Assembly: GCA_021779435.1 (NCBI GenBank)
Contig: JAJYAR010000114.1
Location: 1 to 7,635, forward strand
Direction: 5' to 3'
From: a bacterium
GTDB lineage: Bacteria > Verrucomicrobiota > Verrucomicrobiae > JAJYAR01
Length of the DNA stretch: 7,635 nt
The position numbers and the translations under genes were made by a program. The notes beneath the pieces are model-generated. The model was not told the origin of the DNA and ran no database searches. It saw only the letters and a program-made list of their open reading frames with translations. This document shows, piece by piece, positions 1-6,427 of the stretch (position 1 is the stretch's first letter; each line of letters begins with the position of its first letter).

Positions 1-1644
1 GTCCTGGCGGTGAGCGTGGCCGAGCCGTTCCCCGACCCGGAGGCCGGCGGCCCGCTGCGCATCGTGTTCGAGGTCCGGGATACCGGAATCGGCATGCGGC
101 CGGAGGTGCAGGAACGTCTGTTCTCGAGCTTCATGCAGGCCGATCAGTCCTCCTCCCGGCGCTATGGCGGGACGGGACTGGGACTGGCGATCTCGCGCCA
201 GCTCGCCGAGTTGATGGGTGGGCGTATTCTGGCGATGAGCCGGGTCGGAGAAGGGTCGGTGTTCCGGATCGAGGTGCCGATGCCGACGGGCGACCCGACG
301 ATGGTCCCGCGCGCCGTCGCTTGCGTCGGGTCTCTGGCGGGCCGGCGCATTCTGATCGTCGAGGACAACCCCACCAACCGGCAGATCCTGGAGGAGCAGT
401 TGAGCGCCCTGGCGATCGACTGCTCCTGCGCCGAAAACGGCCGCCAGGCCCTGCAGATGCTGCGTGTCGCCGTGCAGTCGCACCGGCCGTTCGACGGCGC
501 CGTGATCGACATGAAAATGCCGGTGATGAGCGGGCTGGAACTGGTCGAACAGATCCGGTCGGACCCTGCGATGCAGGGCCTGCGCCTGGTGATGCTCACC
601 TCGGTGTCGGGCCGCGACGACATGCGTCAGGCGCACGATCTCGGCATCGACGCCTACCTGTCGAAGCCGGTGCGCCAGAACGATCTCATCGCCAGCATCG
701 CCGCCGTCCTCGAGTCGGGCTCGCAGGCGCCGGCGGCGCAGGCGGCGCCATCCTGGGATGCGGGCCTGGCCGGATTGCGGGTGCTGGTTGCCGAAGACAA
801 CGCCGTCAACCAGGAAGTCGTGCGCGCGATGCTGGCCGCGTTCGGCTGCGCGATCGAACTGGTCTCGGACGGCTTGCAGGCCTTGGACGCGCTCGAGCGA
901 GGTCGATTCGACGTCGTGCTCATGGATTGCCAGATGCCGAATCTGGACGGGTTCGAGGCGGTGCGCCGGATCCGGGACCCGGACTACCGCCAGCACGATC
1001 TGGCGCAGACGCGGGTGCTGCCGGTGATCGCGCTGACCGCCAACGCGTTGAGCGGCGATGCCCAGCGTTGCCTGGACGCCGGATTCACCGACCACGTCGC
1101 CAAGCCGTTTCGCCAACGGGAACTGGCGGCGGCGCTGGTGCGCTGGTGCGTCCGGGACGGCGGGCGGCGGGCCGCGGTGCCGGACGGCATGACCGGTAGT
1201 GCGCACCCTGCGACGGCGGAGGGCGCGGATGACACGCTCGACGGCAGCGCACTGGAGCCGATCCTGGCGCTGGAACGAAACGGCGCCCCGGATCTGCTGC
1301 GCCGTCTCGTCGCGACCTTTGCCGAGTCGTCGGGGACGCTGGTCGCCGACGCCGACCGCGGCTTCGACGAACGCGATTTTCCCGCCGTGATCCGGGCGGT
1401 GCATACCCTGAAATCCTCCAGCGCGAACCTGGGTGCCCTGGCGCTCGCGCGGATCTGTGCCCAGGTCGAGGCGCTGCTGCGCCAGGAAAATGCGGACGCG
1501 GCGCAGGAGTCGTGGCGAAGCGCGCGCGCGCTTCGCGGCGGCGCCCTGCATGCGTTGGAGGTGGTGTGCTCGGCGCAGGGGTTCGGGCGCCATCCCGGTG
1601 GCGGCGAACCGGAAGCGGAGATCTGTGCCGAGGTGTCGCGGTGA
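1..1644 (+). CDS. Hybrid sensor histidine kinase, C-terminal part (HATPase-REC-REC-HPt), 5' truncated
   Basis: This is the C-terminal part of a membrane- or cytosol-based hybrid histidine kinase running a four-step phosphorelay. The frame is open from base 1 (V-L-A before the GTG at 10), and the first visible sequence is already inside the ATPase domain, so the sensor and H-box lie upstream of the window. Visible parts, in order, are: the HATPase_c domain (about 40-290) with the G1 motif DTGIGM, the F box FSSFMQAD and the G2 motif GGTGLGLAIS; receiver 1 (about 345-710) with VEDN, phospho-acceptor Asp at codon 508-510 in IDMKMP, T in MLTS and K in LSKP; receiver 2 (about 775-1150) with AEDN, Asp at codon 925-927 in MDCQMP and K in AKPF; and a C-terminal HPt (about 1250-1500) with His at codon 1402-1404 in VHTLKSSSANLG. 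Both receivers and the HPt look intact. It is translationally coupled to the next gene, whose REC is a plausible phosphate acceptor (inference). The signal sensed cannot be judged here. Confidence 0.95.
   Translation, partial: VLAVSVAEPFPDPEAGGPLRIVFEVRDTGIGMRPEVQERLFSSFMQADQSSSRRYGGTGLGLAISRQLAELMGGRILAMSRVGEGSVFRIEVPMPTGDPTMVPRAVACVGSLAGRRILIVEDNPTNRQILEEQLSALAIDCSCAENGRQALQMLRVAVQSHRPFDGAVIDMKMPVMSGLELVEQIRSDPAMQGLRLVMLTSVSGRDDMRQAHDLGIDAYLSKPVRQNDLIASIAAVLESGSQAPAAQAAPSWDAGLAGLRVLVAEDNAVNQEVVRAMLAAFGCAIELVSDGLQALDALERGRFDVVLMDCQMPNLDGFEAVRRIRDPDYRQHDLAQTRVLPVIALTANALSGDAQRCLDAGFTDHVAKPFRQRELAAALVRWCVRDGGRRAAVPDGMTGSAHPATAEGADDTLDGSALEPILALERNGAPDLLRRLVATFAESSGTLVADADRGFDERDFPAVIRAVHTLKSSSANLGALALARICAQVEALLRQENADAAQESWRSARALRGGALHALEVVCSAQGFGRHPGGGEPEAEICAEVSR
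1630..1644 (+). promoter_or_regulatory. Shine-Dalgarno and GTGA stop-start overlap
   Basis: GAGG at 1630-1633 is followed by a seven-base spacer and a GTG start at 1641. The TGA of the hybrid kinase occupies 1642-1644, so stop and start share GTGA. This decides the start of the GGDEF-EAL gene and suggests translational coupling, giving linked expression of a likely relay pair. Confidence 0.75.
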
Positions 1645-3878
1645 ATCTGCCGCTGCGCGCCGTCGAGGCGCCGGCGGAGCGGGACGGCGCCGGGGGCGTG
1701 CGCGATGCGGTGCTGCTCGTCGACGACGATCCGGTGATGCGCATGCTGACCTCGGCGGCGCTTGCCGAACGGGGCTGGCGCGTCGTCGAAGCGGATGGGG
1801 GTGCCGTCGCGCTGGAGCGCTTCGCAGCCGAATGCCCCCAGGTGGTCGTGCTCGATGCCCTGATGCCGCCTCCGGACGGATTTGCGACCTGCGAACGGAT
1901 CCGGCGGCTTCCCGGCGGGCAGCATGTCCCGATTCTGATGTTGACCGGACTCGATGACGAGCAGTCCGTCGCCCGCGCCTACGAGGCCGGTGCAACCGAT
2001 TTTTTCGTCAAGTCGAGCGGCCAGTGGATGCTGCTCTCCGAACGTCTGCGCTATCTGCTGCGGGCGGCCCATACCCGGGAGGAACTGCTCGCCAGCCAGG
2101 AAAAGTTGAGCAAGGCGCAGCGCATCGCCCGTCTCGGCAGCTGGGAGTGGGATTTCCGTCAGCGCAGCATCCGGGTTTCCGACGAGTTCCGCGCCGTTGC
2201 CGGCTTCGGTTCGCAAGACCGGGCGCCGTCGATCTGGGGGGCCTGGTCGCGGATCGCCCCGGAGGACCGCGGACGCGTCGCATCCCTGCTGCGGGATGGC
2301 TTGCGCCGCGGCACGCCGATGACCTTCGAGTGCGGCCTGGCGTGTGCCGACGGCGGCGGGAAGATCGCCCGCGTCGAGGCGGAGTTCGAATACGACGCCG
2401 CCGGCCGGGCGACCGGTCTGCACGGCGTGATCCAGGACGTGACCGAACGCCGGCAGGCGGAGGACCAGATTCGCCGCCTCGCGAACTATGACAGCCTGAC
2501 GGGACTGCCGAACCGGCGCTTTCTCGTCGAGGAGTTCGGCGCGACGCTGGCGCGGGCCAAGGTGGAGGAGGCTCCCCTCGCGCTGCTGTTCCTCGACGTC
2601 GACCGATTCAAGCAGATCAACGATACCCTGGGCCACGACGTCGGCGATCAGGTGCTGCGCGAGGTGGCGTGGCGCCTGCATTCGACCATCCGGGAGACCG
2701 ACACGGTGGCCCGCGTCGCGTCGCGGGGCGCGCGACGCGCACGATCCGATTCGGTCCGTCCGGAAGCGCCGCCGGACAGCCGGGTCGCCCGCCTGGGCGG
2801 CGACGAGTTCACGGTTCTGCTGACCAACCTGTTCTGCGCCGACGACATCGACCGGGTCATGCGGCGCCTGATCGATGCGATCCGGGTTCCGATCGATTGT
2901 TTCGGCCATACGGTGCACGTGACCACCTCGATCGGCATCGCCATGTTCCCGCGTGACGGCGACGACGTCGACAGCCTGTTGCGCAAGGCCGACATGGCGA
3001 TGTATGAGGTGAAGAAACGCGGCGGCGGGTCCTGGCAGGCGTTCGAAGAGTCGATGAATACGGCGGTGAAGACCCGTTGGAGCCTCGAGGCGGGTTTGCG
3101 CCGGGCGCTGGAGCGCGATGAACTCGTGCTCCACTACCAGCCGAAGATCGAGGTCGCGACCGGCGCCGTGGTCGGTGCCGAGGCCTTGCTGCGCTGGCGC
3201 CGGGACGGGGAACTGGTCGCGCCGGCCGAGTTCATCCGCGCCGCCGAGGACTGCAATCTCATCGTCCCGATCACCGAATGGGCGCTTGCCGAAACGTGCC
3301 GCCAGATGCGGATGTGGGCGCCGGAATGGGATCGCCGCCACATGGGAGCGATGCCGGTGGCGGTCAATATTTCGCCCATTCTGCTTCAGCGCGGCAACTT
3401 GGTCGGGCTCGTTCGGGCCGCGCTCGAGCACAACGGCGTGGCGCGCTCGCAACTCGAAATCGAGATCACCGAGACCGTCCTGATGCGGGATCTCAAGGTC
3501 GCCAAGGACCTGCTCCATGAATTCCGCGAACTCGGCGTGCCGATCGCCATCGACGATTTCGGCACCGGATATTCCTCGCTTGCCTATCTGCGGCGCCTGC
3601 CGATCGACACGATCAAGATCGACCGCTCGTTCGTCGCGGAACTGGAGTCGGACGACGATGCCGCGGCCATCGTCGCGGCGATCATTGCGATGGCCCAGGC
3701 CTTGAAGCTGCAGCTCGTCGCGGAAGGCGTCGAGACCGAGGGGCAGCGGGACATGCTGGCGCAGCAAGGATGCCGGATCGTGCAGGGGTTTCTCTATGCG
3801 CCGCCGCTTTCGGCGGATCGCTTTCTGCAATGGGTCGACGGCACCGGAACGGCCCGCGCCTCGGCGCCGCGATCATGA
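1641..3878 (+). CDS. REC-PAS-GGDEF-EAL cyclic di-GMP signalling protein
   Basis: This is a soluble composite protein of 745 residues predicted to turn over the second messenger cyclic di-GMP. The GTG at 1641 is chosen because it overlaps the preceding stop (GTGA), has GAGG seven bases upstream, and places the receiver near the N-terminus; the frame is open further upstream, but that part lies inside gene 1. Domains: REC about 22-142 (D28-D30, phospho-acceptor D72 in LDALMP, T102, K124 followed by Ser rather than the usual Pro); PAS about 158-275, starting near ARLGSWEWD and ending in VIQDVTERR; GGDEF about 280-455 with YDSLTGLPNR, FLDVDRFKQIND and an intact GGDEF at 386-390; EAL about 485-740. 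The EAL domain keeps the catalytic motifs: EALLRW at 514, VNIS, EITET, IDDFGTGYSSL, IKIDRSF, AEGVET and QGF. Both activities could therefore be present. A 26-residue insertion between R358 and L385 displaces the RETD inhibitory site. No membrane segment is visible. Phosphorylation from the upstream HPt is likely but inferred. Confidence 0.95.
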   Translation: MNLPLRAVEAPAERDGAGGVRDAVLLVDDDPVMRMLTSAALAERGWRVVEADGGAVALERFAAECPQVVVLDALMPPPDGFATCERIRRLPGGQHVPILMLTGLDDEQSVARAYEAGATDFFVKSSGQWMLLSERLRYLLRAAHTREELLASQEKLSKAQRIARLGSWEWDFRQRSIRVSDEFRAVAGFGSQDRAPSIWGAWSRIAPEDRGRVASLLRDGLRRGTPMTFECGLACADGGGKIARVEAEFEYDAAGRATGLHGVIQDVTERRQAEDQIRRLANYDSLTGLPNRRFLVEEFGATLARAKVEEAPLALLFLDVDRFKQINDTLGHDVGDQVLREVAWRLHSTIRETDTVARVASRGARRARSDSVRPEAPPDSRVARLGGDEFTVLLTNLFCADDIDRVMRRLIDAIRVPIDCFGHTVHVTTSIGIAMFPRDGDDVDSLLRKADMAMYEVKKRGGGSWQAFEESMNTAVKTRWSLEAGLRRALERDELVLHYQPKIEVATGAVVGAEALLRWRRDGELVAPAEFIRAAEDCNLIVPITEWALAETCRQMRMWAPEWDRRHMGAMPVAVNISPILLQRGNLVGLVRAALEHNGVARSQLEIEITETVLMRDLKVAKDLLHEFRELGVPIAIDDFGTGYSSLAYLRRLPIDTIKIDRSFVAELESDDDAAAIVAAIIAMAQALKLQLVAEGVETEGQRDMLAQQGCRIVQGFLYAPPLSADRFLQWVDGTGTARASAPRS
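2712..2792 (+). other. 26-residue insertion between I-site and GGDEF motif, with short flanking repeat
   Basis: In a standard GGDEF domain the I-site RxxD lies five residues before GGDEF. Here RETD (residues 351-354) is followed by TVAR, and then about 26 extra Arg/Ser/Pro-rich residues precede a second VAR and LGGDEF (386-390). Removing one copy would give the canonical RETD-TVARL-GGDEF. The duplicated VAR codons are gtggcccgc (2706-2714) and gtcgcccgc (2784-2792), an 8-of-9 match exactly 78 bases apart, so the insertion is in frame. From memory, some composite GGDEF-EAL proteins carry loops of variable length here, so this may be a subfamily trait and not a recent event. Confidence 0.75.
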
Positions 3879-3903
3879 TGTCTGGACCGAGCCTCGCCGC
3901 ACG
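3879..3903. other. Convergent intergenic gap
   Basis: Only 25 bases separate the stop of the GGDEF-EAL gene from the stop of the minus-strand response regulator. I see no GC-rich hairpin followed by a T-run in either direction, so transcription may end through Rho or read into the opposing gene. Confidence 0.6.
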
Positions 3904-4542
3904 CTATTCGACCAGCCCGTGCTTGATCGCGTAGTGCGTCAGCTCGGCGTTGTTCTCCATGCCCATCTTTTCCAGGATCCGCGCCCGGTAGACGCTCACC
4001 GTCTTCGGGCTCAGCGCGAGCGCTTCGGCGATGTCCGCCAGCCGGTGACCGGTTGCGATCAGCCGCAGCGTCTGGAATTCCCGATCCGACAGCCGTTCGT
4101 GCGGCAGCCCTTGTTCCGGAGCGTTCAGGTTCTCGATCAGCGCCTGGGCGATTTCGGGCGTGACGTATTTGCGGCCGTTGGCGATCTGCTCGACCGCCTC
4201 GATGAGTTTTTCCGGCGCTCCGGCCTTGTTCAGGTACCCGGCGGCGCCGGCGCGGAACGCGCGCACCGCGTACTGCTCCTCGGGGTACATGCTGACCACC
4301 AGAACCTTGAGCCGCGGCAATTCCCCCAGCAAAGTTTTCAGGATCTCGATGCCGTCCTTGCCGGGAAGGTTGACGTCGATCACCAGGAGATCCGGATCGC
4401 CGCTGCGTCGGAGCAGCGTGCGCAACTGGCCGTAGTCGCCGGCCTCTCCCACGAGTTCGATGCCCGGATGATCGGAGAGGATCTGCACGATCCCGCGGCG
4501 CACGATGGCATGGTCGTCGACGACGATGGTCTTGAGCTTCAC
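3904..4542 (-). CDS. NarL/FixJ-family response regulator (REC-LuxR HTH)
   Basis: This is a 212-residue two-component transcription factor, the usual length for the NarL/UhpA/FixJ family. The GTG at 4542 is chosen because the protein then opens with VKLKTIVVDDH, the receiver's first strand; GGAAG lies seven bases upstream and the start overlaps the kinase stop by GTGA. The receiver spans about 4-120 with acidic D9/D10, phospho-acceptor D56 in VIDVNLPGKDG, S84 in the switch position and K106 in YLNKAG. The LuxR-type helix-turn-helix spans about 148-210, from LSDREFQTLRLIATG through LADIAEALALSPKTVSVYRARI. It is expected to dimerise on phosphorylation and bind promoter DNA. Its partner is almost certainly the overlapping upstream kinase. 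The target genes are unknown; the divergent region upstream of the operon is one candidate for autoregulation (inference). Confidence 0.95.
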   Translation of the reverse strand: MKLKTIVVDDHAIVRRGIVQILSDHPGIELVGEAGDYGQLRTLLRRSGDPDLLVIDVNLPGKDGIEILKTLLGELPRLKVLVVSMYPEEQYAVRAFRAGAAGYLNKAGAPEKLIEAVEQIANGRKYVTPEIAQALIENLNAPEQGLPHERLSDREFQTLRLIATGHRLADIAEALALSPKTVSVYRARILEKMGMENNAELTHYAIKHGLVE

Positions 4543-4554
4543 TTGGGATCTTCC
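4539..4554 (-). promoter_or_regulatory. Shine-Dalgarno and GTGA stop-start overlap of the kinase/regulator pair
   Basis: Read on the minus strand, GGAAG (plus-strand 4550-4554) precedes the GTG start (4540-4542) by seven bases. The kinase TGA (4539-4541) shares three bases with the GTG, forming GTGA. This fixes the regulator start and indicates coupled translation of the cognate pair. Confidence 0.75.
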
Positions 4555-5717
4555 GAAGGCAAGCCGGATTTCTGCTCCGGTTTCGGTCCGCCATGGGTGG
4601 GAACGCAGAACATCACGGTGGTGCCGCGGCTCGGGGCGGAACTGATTTCGGCCCAGCCGCCCAGGCCGCGCGCGCGCTCGACCAGGCCGCGGATGCCGAA
4701 TCCCGGGGTGGCCTGCAGCATGCCGGGATCGAATCCCACGCCGTCGTCGCTGACCTCCAGCGTGACTTCCTCCGGCGCCGCAAACAGCTGCACGGCAACC
4801 CGCTGCGCCTGCGCATACTTGGAGATGTTGGCCAGCGATTCCTGTGCGACGCGGTACATGGCGGCGGCGCACTCGGCGGGCAGCGGGAGGTCTTCGCGGT
4901 TGGTTTCAAACCGGGCCGGGATGGCGGTGCGCGAGGCGAAACTCTGCACCAGCCACTGCAGGGCGGCCACCAGGCCGGCATCCAGTACCGGCGGCCGCAG
5001 GTTGTGCTGGATGCGGTGGCTGGCCGCCACCGCCTGCTCCAGCAGATTCGAGATCGCGCGCAGTCGCGACCCGGCATCGGCCTGCCCCGGGTTCTGTCCC
5101 GGGTTCTGTCCCGGATCCTGCCCCGGCTGTTGTCCTTGCAATTGCCGCGCCAGACTGACCAGTTCAAAGCGCATGGCGGTCAGCGTGGCGCCGATGTCGT
5201 CATGGATTTCCCGCGCGATCCGGCGGCGTTCCTCTTCCTTGACCGTTTCGAGGTGGCGCGTGAGCGCGCGCAGCCGGCTTTCGCTCTCCGCCAGCGCCGC
5301 GGCGGCCTCCCGGCCGGCGCGCCGCTCGGTCGCGGCCTGCAGGCTGCGGGCGATCGCCGGGCCGATCCGCGACATGCGCGATTTGAGAATGAAGTCGTCT
5401 GCGCCGGCGCGCAGGGCGGCCACCGCGAGATCCTCCGACATCTCGCCGGACACGACGACCACCGGCAGATCCGGATCGTGCTCCTTGGCGACGCGCAGCG
5501 CCGCGAAAGCGTCGAAGCGGGGCATGGTGTGATCGGTGATCACGATGTCCACCGCCCCGTCCCGCAGCGCGCCGCGCATCCCCGCGTCGTCCTCCACCCG
5601 GCGCGCGCGCACCGGGTGGCCGCTGCGCGCCAGCAGGGCGAGCAGCAGCTCGTAGTCGAGTTCGGAATCCTCGACCACCAGCAGTTGGGTGGGGGGAGCG
5701 GAAAGCGTCGGAACCAT
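4539..5717 (-). CDS. Hybrid histidine kinase with N-terminal receiver (REC-HisKA_3-HATPase)
   Basis: This is a soluble NarX/DegS-type (HPK7) histidine kinase of 392 residues from ATG 5717; a GTG at 5756 would add 13 residues, and an in-frame TAG just before it excludes anything longer. There is no strong ribosome binding site at either start, so the start is uncertain. Receiver about 10-130: E16/D17, phospho-acceptor D62 in ITDHTMP, S90, K112 in ILKSRMS. A likely coiled coil (about 130-160) leads into the HisKA_3 box EEERRRIAREIHDDIG with phospho-His H172. HATPase motifs follow: an N-box-like RVAQESLANISKYA, G1 DDGVGF and G2 GFGIRGLVERARGLGG. No transmembrane segment is visible, so the N-terminal receiver is the only recognisable input, and the kinase probably responds to another phosphorelay protein. 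The loop between the two dimerisation helices carries a tandem Q-x-P-G repeat (about 196-212). Its output is expected to be the NarL-type regulator encoded by the overlapping downstream gene. Confidence 0.93.
   Translation of the reverse strand: MVPTLSAPPTQLLVVEDSELDYELLLALLARSGHPVRARRVEDDAGMRGALRDGAVDIVITDHTMPRFDAFAALRVAKEHDPDLPVVVVSGEMSEDLAVAALRAGADDFILKSRMSRIGPAIARSLQAATERRAGREAAAALAESESRLRALTRHLETVKEEERRRIAREIHDDIGATLTAMRFELVSLARQLQGQQPGQDPGQNPGQNPGQADAGSRLRAISNLLEQAVAASHRIQHNLRPPVLDAGLVAALQWLVQSFASRTAIPARFETNREDLPLPAECAAAMYRVAQESLANISKYAQAQRVAVQLFAAPEEVTLEVSDDGVGFDPGMLQATPGFGIRGLVERARGLGGWAEISSAPSRGTTVMFCVPTHGGPKPEQKSGLPSEDPK
5086..5133 (-). repeat. Four 12-bp tandem repeats in the kinase gene
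   Basis: On the plus strand two identical units of CCCGGGTTCTGT (5086-5097 and 5098-5109) are followed by two degenerate units, CCCGGATCCTGC (5110-5121) and CCCGGCTGTTGT (5122-5133). On the coding strand they encode four Q-x-P-G steps. The array is in frame and lies between the H-box helix and the second helix of the dimerisation domain. A unit gained or lost by slippage would change the loop by four residues without a frameshift. Confidence 0.9.
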
Positions 5718-5986
5718 GGCCAAGGCCGGATTCTGGCGCAAAACGGGCCGGAACACCTATGGACGCGTCGGAAAAAGTGTCGCCGGCGGGCTGCGGCCGG
5801 GCCGAGGAAGGGCAGGGACGGGCGGCACAGGGGGGGGCTGGGCCCAAGACCGGCCGGCGCCGCGGTTTGATCCGAGGTTCCCCATTTTTTTCCGCCTTTT
5901 CGCCGTATCGGGCCCTACGCCGGTCGCGGACACTTGCTCCACGGCGCCAGATGCCGGAACCCGGGCGCGAACCGAAACGGCGAACG
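5718..5986. promoter_or_regulatory. Divergent intergenic region between kinase/regulator operon and chemosensory operon
   Basis: This gap of about 270 bases lies between the minus-strand kinase start and the plus-strand start of the CheZ-like gene, so it should hold promoters for both. It is very GC-rich with local AT-rich patches near 5885-5900. I see no convincing sigma70, sigma54 or FliA (sigma28) promoter and no large inverted repeat. It contains eight Gs (5830-5837) and seven Ts (5885-5891). Open frames cross it, but their translations are Arg/Gly/Pro-rich with no recognisable domain, so I treat it as non-coding. The function is inferred from gene arrangement only. Confidence 0.5.
5830..5837 (+). 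repeat. G8 homopolymer tract
   Basis: Eight consecutive Gs lie in the divergent intergenic region, followed at 5885-5891 by seven Ts. Homopolymer runs can vary in length by slippage and alter promoter spacing. No promoter elements could be placed around this run, so any role is speculative. Confidence 0.6.
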
Positions 5987-6400
5987 ATGAGATCCGAAGT
6001 CAGTTCAGAAAATGTCCCGCCGCTCCTCGAGGCGCGCCGCAACGCGGCGCAGGAGTGCGCCGCGATCGAGGCCGACCTGGATCGACTGCAGCGCCTGTTC
6101 AACGACGCGGCGTCGCGCCTGCTCGCCAGTTTCCATGAGGTCGCGACCCTGGAATCCGGCACGCTGCGGCGCAGCGACGACGAACGGCGTCGGTTCCAGG
6201 ACGCGCTCGGCAGTGCCATCACGGCGCTGCAGTTCCAGGATATGGCAAGCCAGCTCACCGGGCATGCGCAGCGGCGGCTGCTTGCCCTGGAGGCGCGCCT
6301 GCAGGATTGGTGCGGCGATCCCGCGCAGGGGATCGCCGTCGAGCACCCGCATCCCGTCCGGCAGGCGGAGATGGCTTCGGGTTCGGTCGAATTGTTTTGA
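5987..6400 (+). CDS. Small CheZ-like helical protein, putative CheY-P phosphatase
   Basis: This 137-residue, mostly helical, soluble protein precedes cheY by 24 bases. ATG 5987 is chosen because the clean helical sequence starts there; the same frame is open back to ATG 5951 and ATG 5759, but that extension is Arg/Gly-rich and looks non-coding, and 5987 lacks a good Shine-Dalgarno, so the start is uncertain. Helical, charged sequence runs from about residue 14 to 55 and from 62 to 107. The second helix contains ALQFQDMASQL with D85 and Q89. This matches the D-x3-Q arrangement of CheZ (FQDLTGQ in E. coli), where Asp and Gln act on phospho-CheY. The tail (about 109-137) is Gly/Pro-containing and ends SVELF, recalling the flexible linker and short hydrophobic C-terminal CheY-binding segment of CheZ. 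It is much shorter than CheZ (about 214 residues). The motif and gene order are visible; phosphatase activity is inference. A generic chemotaxis scaffold protein is the main alternative. Confidence 0.75.
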   Translation: MRSEVSSENVPPLLEARRNAAQECAAIEADLDRLQRLFNDAASRLLASFHEVATLESGTLRRSDDERRRFQDALGSAITALQFQDMASQLTGHAQRRLLALEARLQDWCGDPAQGIAVEHPHPVRQAEMASGSVELF

Positions 6401-6412
6401 AACGCGGTGGTG

Positions 6413-6427
6413 AAGGAACAGGATATG
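6413..6427 (+). promoter_or_regulatory. cheY ribosome binding site
   Basis: AAGGA at 6413-6417, a seven-base spacer, then ATG at 6425. This selects the ATG over the in-frame GTG codons at 6407 and 6410, which have no such site and would add residues not found at a CheY N-terminus. Confidence 0.8.

Noticed and set aside
984..3830. A 948-codon open frame on the minus strand opposite the two signalling genes
   Set aside because: It lies opposite clearly conserved domains on the plus strand (REC2, HPt, PAS, GGDEF, EAL). Its translation is rich in Arg, His, Asp and Gln with no recognisable domain, as expected for a shadow frame in GC-rich DNA.
3872..3879. ATCATGAT palindrome over the stop codon of the GGDEF-EAL gene
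   Set aside because: An eight-base palindrome is expected by chance and has no neighbouring structure or repeat.
3796..5532. A 578-codon plus-strand open frame opposite the kinase/regulator operon
   Set aside because: The minus strand carries complete, motif-bearing kinase and regulator genes. The plus-strand translation has no domain and is explained by codon bias.
5861..5891. GC-rich sequence followed by T7, resembling an intrinsic terminator
   Set aside because: No stable hairpin ends directly before the T-run, and no plus-strand gene ends upstream of it.
5883..5909. FliA (sigma28) promoter candidate with GCCGTATC
   Set aside because: Only GCCG of the -10 element matches, and the -35 position is a T-run instead of TAAA. 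Too weak to call.
5934..5949. Sigma54-like TGGCGC-N-GC element on the minus strand
   Set aside because: The GG and GC elements are one base too close and the second element reads AGCA instead of TTGC, so it does not fit the -24/-12 consensus.
5759..5986. N-terminal extension of the CheZ-like protein from ATG 5759 (GGAA five bases upstream)
   Set aside because: The extra 76 residues are low-complexity Arg/Gly/Pro with no conserved look and would fill the only divergent promoter region. It remains possible, so the start is flagged as uncertain.
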